A DNA stretch of 28,326 nucleotides from Acrasis kona (taxonomy: Eukaryota > Heterolobosea > Eutetramitea > Acrasida > Acrasidae). Of the stretch, positions 27,186 through 28,326 are shown one piece after another (within the stretch, counting starts at the first letter, position 1; every line of letters begins with the position of its first letter). The notes below the pieces were generated by a model. That model searched no databases. It had not been told where the DNA came from and saw nothing but the letters and a program-made list of their open reading frames with translations. The DNA is taken from the NCBI GenBank assembly GCA_026419775.2, contig JAOPGA020000125.1, positions 1 to 28,326 of the forward strand. The letters are read 5' to 3'. A program made the translations under genes and the position numbers.

Positions 27186-27713
27186 ATGCCATATCTGATA
27201 GTACCAACACATGTGGAGGAGAGCACAAAGGCAGGATTGGAGAGCCGGGCGAGGCGCAGAAAAAGGGTCAAAATACTCTACGACGTAAGCACATCAAGGG
27301 CACAAACACCCGCTTTTCTCGACGTATCACAAGACGATCCAAAAACACCACTCGCTTTTCGTTACATTCGCATCATCCTTCTCACTGCAGATGCACGCCG
27401 TGCACAGGACATCCATTTAGATCAGCACTCTGCAAAGTGCATGAGCGTTGTTTTTGCCACACAACTCGGCGTCACCGGAAGGCTGGTCATCAAGGGAGCG
27501 GTTGTGCAATCCATCATTTACTACATTGCCTTTTATGATTTATTGACGGCTGGCAAGAGCATGCCTGGGCCGGTCAGAGATTATTCTTTGCGCATCAAAG
27601 TTCGCACTCACTCCTTTTTAACCGGAACGCACAGCGTGTATCGTGTGAATTGTATCAGGACTAACCACGAGTTGGGCTTTTATCACATTGTATTGAGAGT
27701 TTTGCAGAATTAA
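27186..27713 (+). CDS. Unknown 175-residue protein with basic N-terminus, GC-rich for its surroundings
   Basis: Uninterrupted from ATG to TAA. Residues 18-28 are strongly basic (ESRARRRKRVK). The rest alternates short hydrophobic strands and charged loops (FRYIRIILLTADARRA, AKCMSVVFATQLGVTGRLVI, QSIIYYIAFYDLL, YSLRIKVRTHSFL, GFYHIVLRVLQ), which suggests a beta-rich fold. Its base composition is clearly more GC-rich than the flanking mobile DNA, and many codons use CG (GCG, CGC, GAC). I recognise no family. Possible readings are a host orphan gene or a gene acquired from outside. A GT-AG segment of 49 nt from 27286 could be an intron but need not be. Confidence 0.45.
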   Translation: MPYLIVPTHVEESTKAGLESRARRRKRVKILYDVSTSRAQTPAFLDVSQDDPKTPLAFRYIRIILLTADARRAQDIHLDQHSAKCMSVVFATQLGVTGRLVIKGAVVQSIIYYIAFYDLLTAGKSMPGPVRDYSLRIKVRTHSFLTGTHSVYRVNCIRTNHELGFYHIVLRVLQN

Positions 27714-27801
27714 AATGTTTATTATTTATTTTTACATGCATCTTTATAGTATTCACCATGTTTCATCCGTGCTGGACATCCTCCACAGTTGACCAAGCAA
27801 A

Positions 27802-28193
27802 ATGGAGAACAAATGGAAAACACCCCTATGTGATTGCTCGGACCCAGATGTATCATGCTATACATTAACCTCTTGTCCATGTGCATTGGCTACCGGATTG
27901 ACTGACCTTGAGGGTTCTGAACCTAGATACGAAGAATGGTGCTGTTGGCTGTTCACCACATTGACTTGTCCTTGTATTATGGCGCCATATGCGAGATACA
28001 GAGCAAGAGAAGTATGGAACATTTGCTTCGCTCATTTAATTCTTTAATCTAGGGATATGACATCAAAGGAACAGTTGCTAATGACCTGTGTGTTGGTTTG
28101 TGTTGTTCATATTGTTCAACAAGGCAGATTTGGAGTGAAGTAAAAGTAAGAGGAACTTTGCCGAAGAAAAAGGGTTTTATGCAGATGAAATGA
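27802..28193 (+). CDS. PLAC8-family cysteine-rich protein, two exons
   Basis: Exons are 27802-28011 and 28053-28193, with a 41-nt intron (GTATGG to ATCTAG), giving 116 residues. The family signature is clear: W-K-T-P-L-C-D-C near the start, CPCALATG, CCWLFTTLTCPCI, YRAREGYDIKG across the splice, then NDLCVGLCCSYCSTRQIWSEV. Skipping the intron would lose the second cysteine block. PLAC8/PCR/FWL proteins of fungi, plants and protists are small membrane-associated proteins tied to metal ion handling or cell size; which applies here is open. The hydrophobic CPC-containing stretches would be the membrane segments. It marks the return of ordinary host genes after the mobile region. Confidence 0.92.
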
Positions 28194-28326
28194 ATAATGT
28201 CAATTGAATTAAATAAACATCAACAAAACTGCCATTGAACAATTATTTTCTCACAAACTTAAAGTGTTGATATATCAACTTAAAAAGATTGATAACTCCT
28301 TTGGTGTACTTCCCTTGGCATTAATG
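28194..28326. other. 3' flank of the PLAC8 gene
   Basis: AT-rich end of the window with AATAAA-like words (AAATAAAC near 28210). No further gene is visible. Confidence 0.4.

Noticed and set aside
27186-27713. Reading the orphan ORF as a small DNA-virus capsid because of its Arg-rich start and beta-like body
   Set aside because: These are weak, general features. I see no family motif and no replication gene beside it, so no such claim is made.
1-28326. CRISPR arrays, bacterial operons, ribosome binding sites
   Set aside because: Spliceosomal introns, a tRNA without CCA and eukaryotic gene families show this is nuclear DNA; no spaced repeat array is present.

Overview
The window is nuclear DNA of a eukaryotic microbe. 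Seven spliced or split genes are interrupted by GT-AG introns of only 35 to 42 nt, the tRNA gene has no encoded CCA, host genes are packed with gaps of 7 to 200 bases, and the standard genetic code reads well throughout. The gene set (IQ/DH/PH Rho exchange factor, F-box/LRR protein, PLAC8 protein, PCIF1-like protein, S-formylglutathione hydrolase) fits a free-living, possibly amoeboid protist. I cannot name the lineage from sequence alone.

Layout. 1-9.8 kb is a compact host block: MsrB (+), a four-helix membrane protein (-), a large RhoGEF (-), tRNA-Arg(UCU) (-), an F-box/LRR protein (-), a 72-residue ORF (+), S-formylglutathione hydrolase (-), and a PCIF1-like protein (-) ending 25 bases before the hydrolase start. 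10-12.8 kb holds eroded genes on the minus strand and one intact unknown 201-aa ORF on the plus strand. 12.9-20 kb is a nested transposon region: a decayed piggyBac-like element with a transposase on + and an unknown gene on -, into which a hAT element (14741-17352, perfect 19-bp inverted repeats, perfect 8-bp target duplication) has jumped. 19.2-21.9 kb is almost empty of genes.

21.9-26.5 kb is the most interesting part. A 3716-bp element (22173-25888) has perfect 26-bp terminal inverted repeats and a 4-bp target duplication (AAGA). It carries two apparently intact, divergent genes: a 794-aa protein of the poorly characterised DUF7869 type, with a plausible D-D-E/D catalytic triad, and a 336-aa coiled-coil partner. 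It sits inside an older reading frame that resumes in register on the far side, which independently supports the boundaries. I read it as a young, possibly active DNA transposon of a little-described family. The window closes with an unrecognised 175-aa ORF of higher GC and a two-exon PLAC8 gene.

A theme links the mobile part. Three unrelated transposons (DUF7869 type, hAT, piggyBac-like) each appear to carry a second ORF transcribed away from the transposase from a short shared promoter, and two of those promoters contain a near-central dyad.
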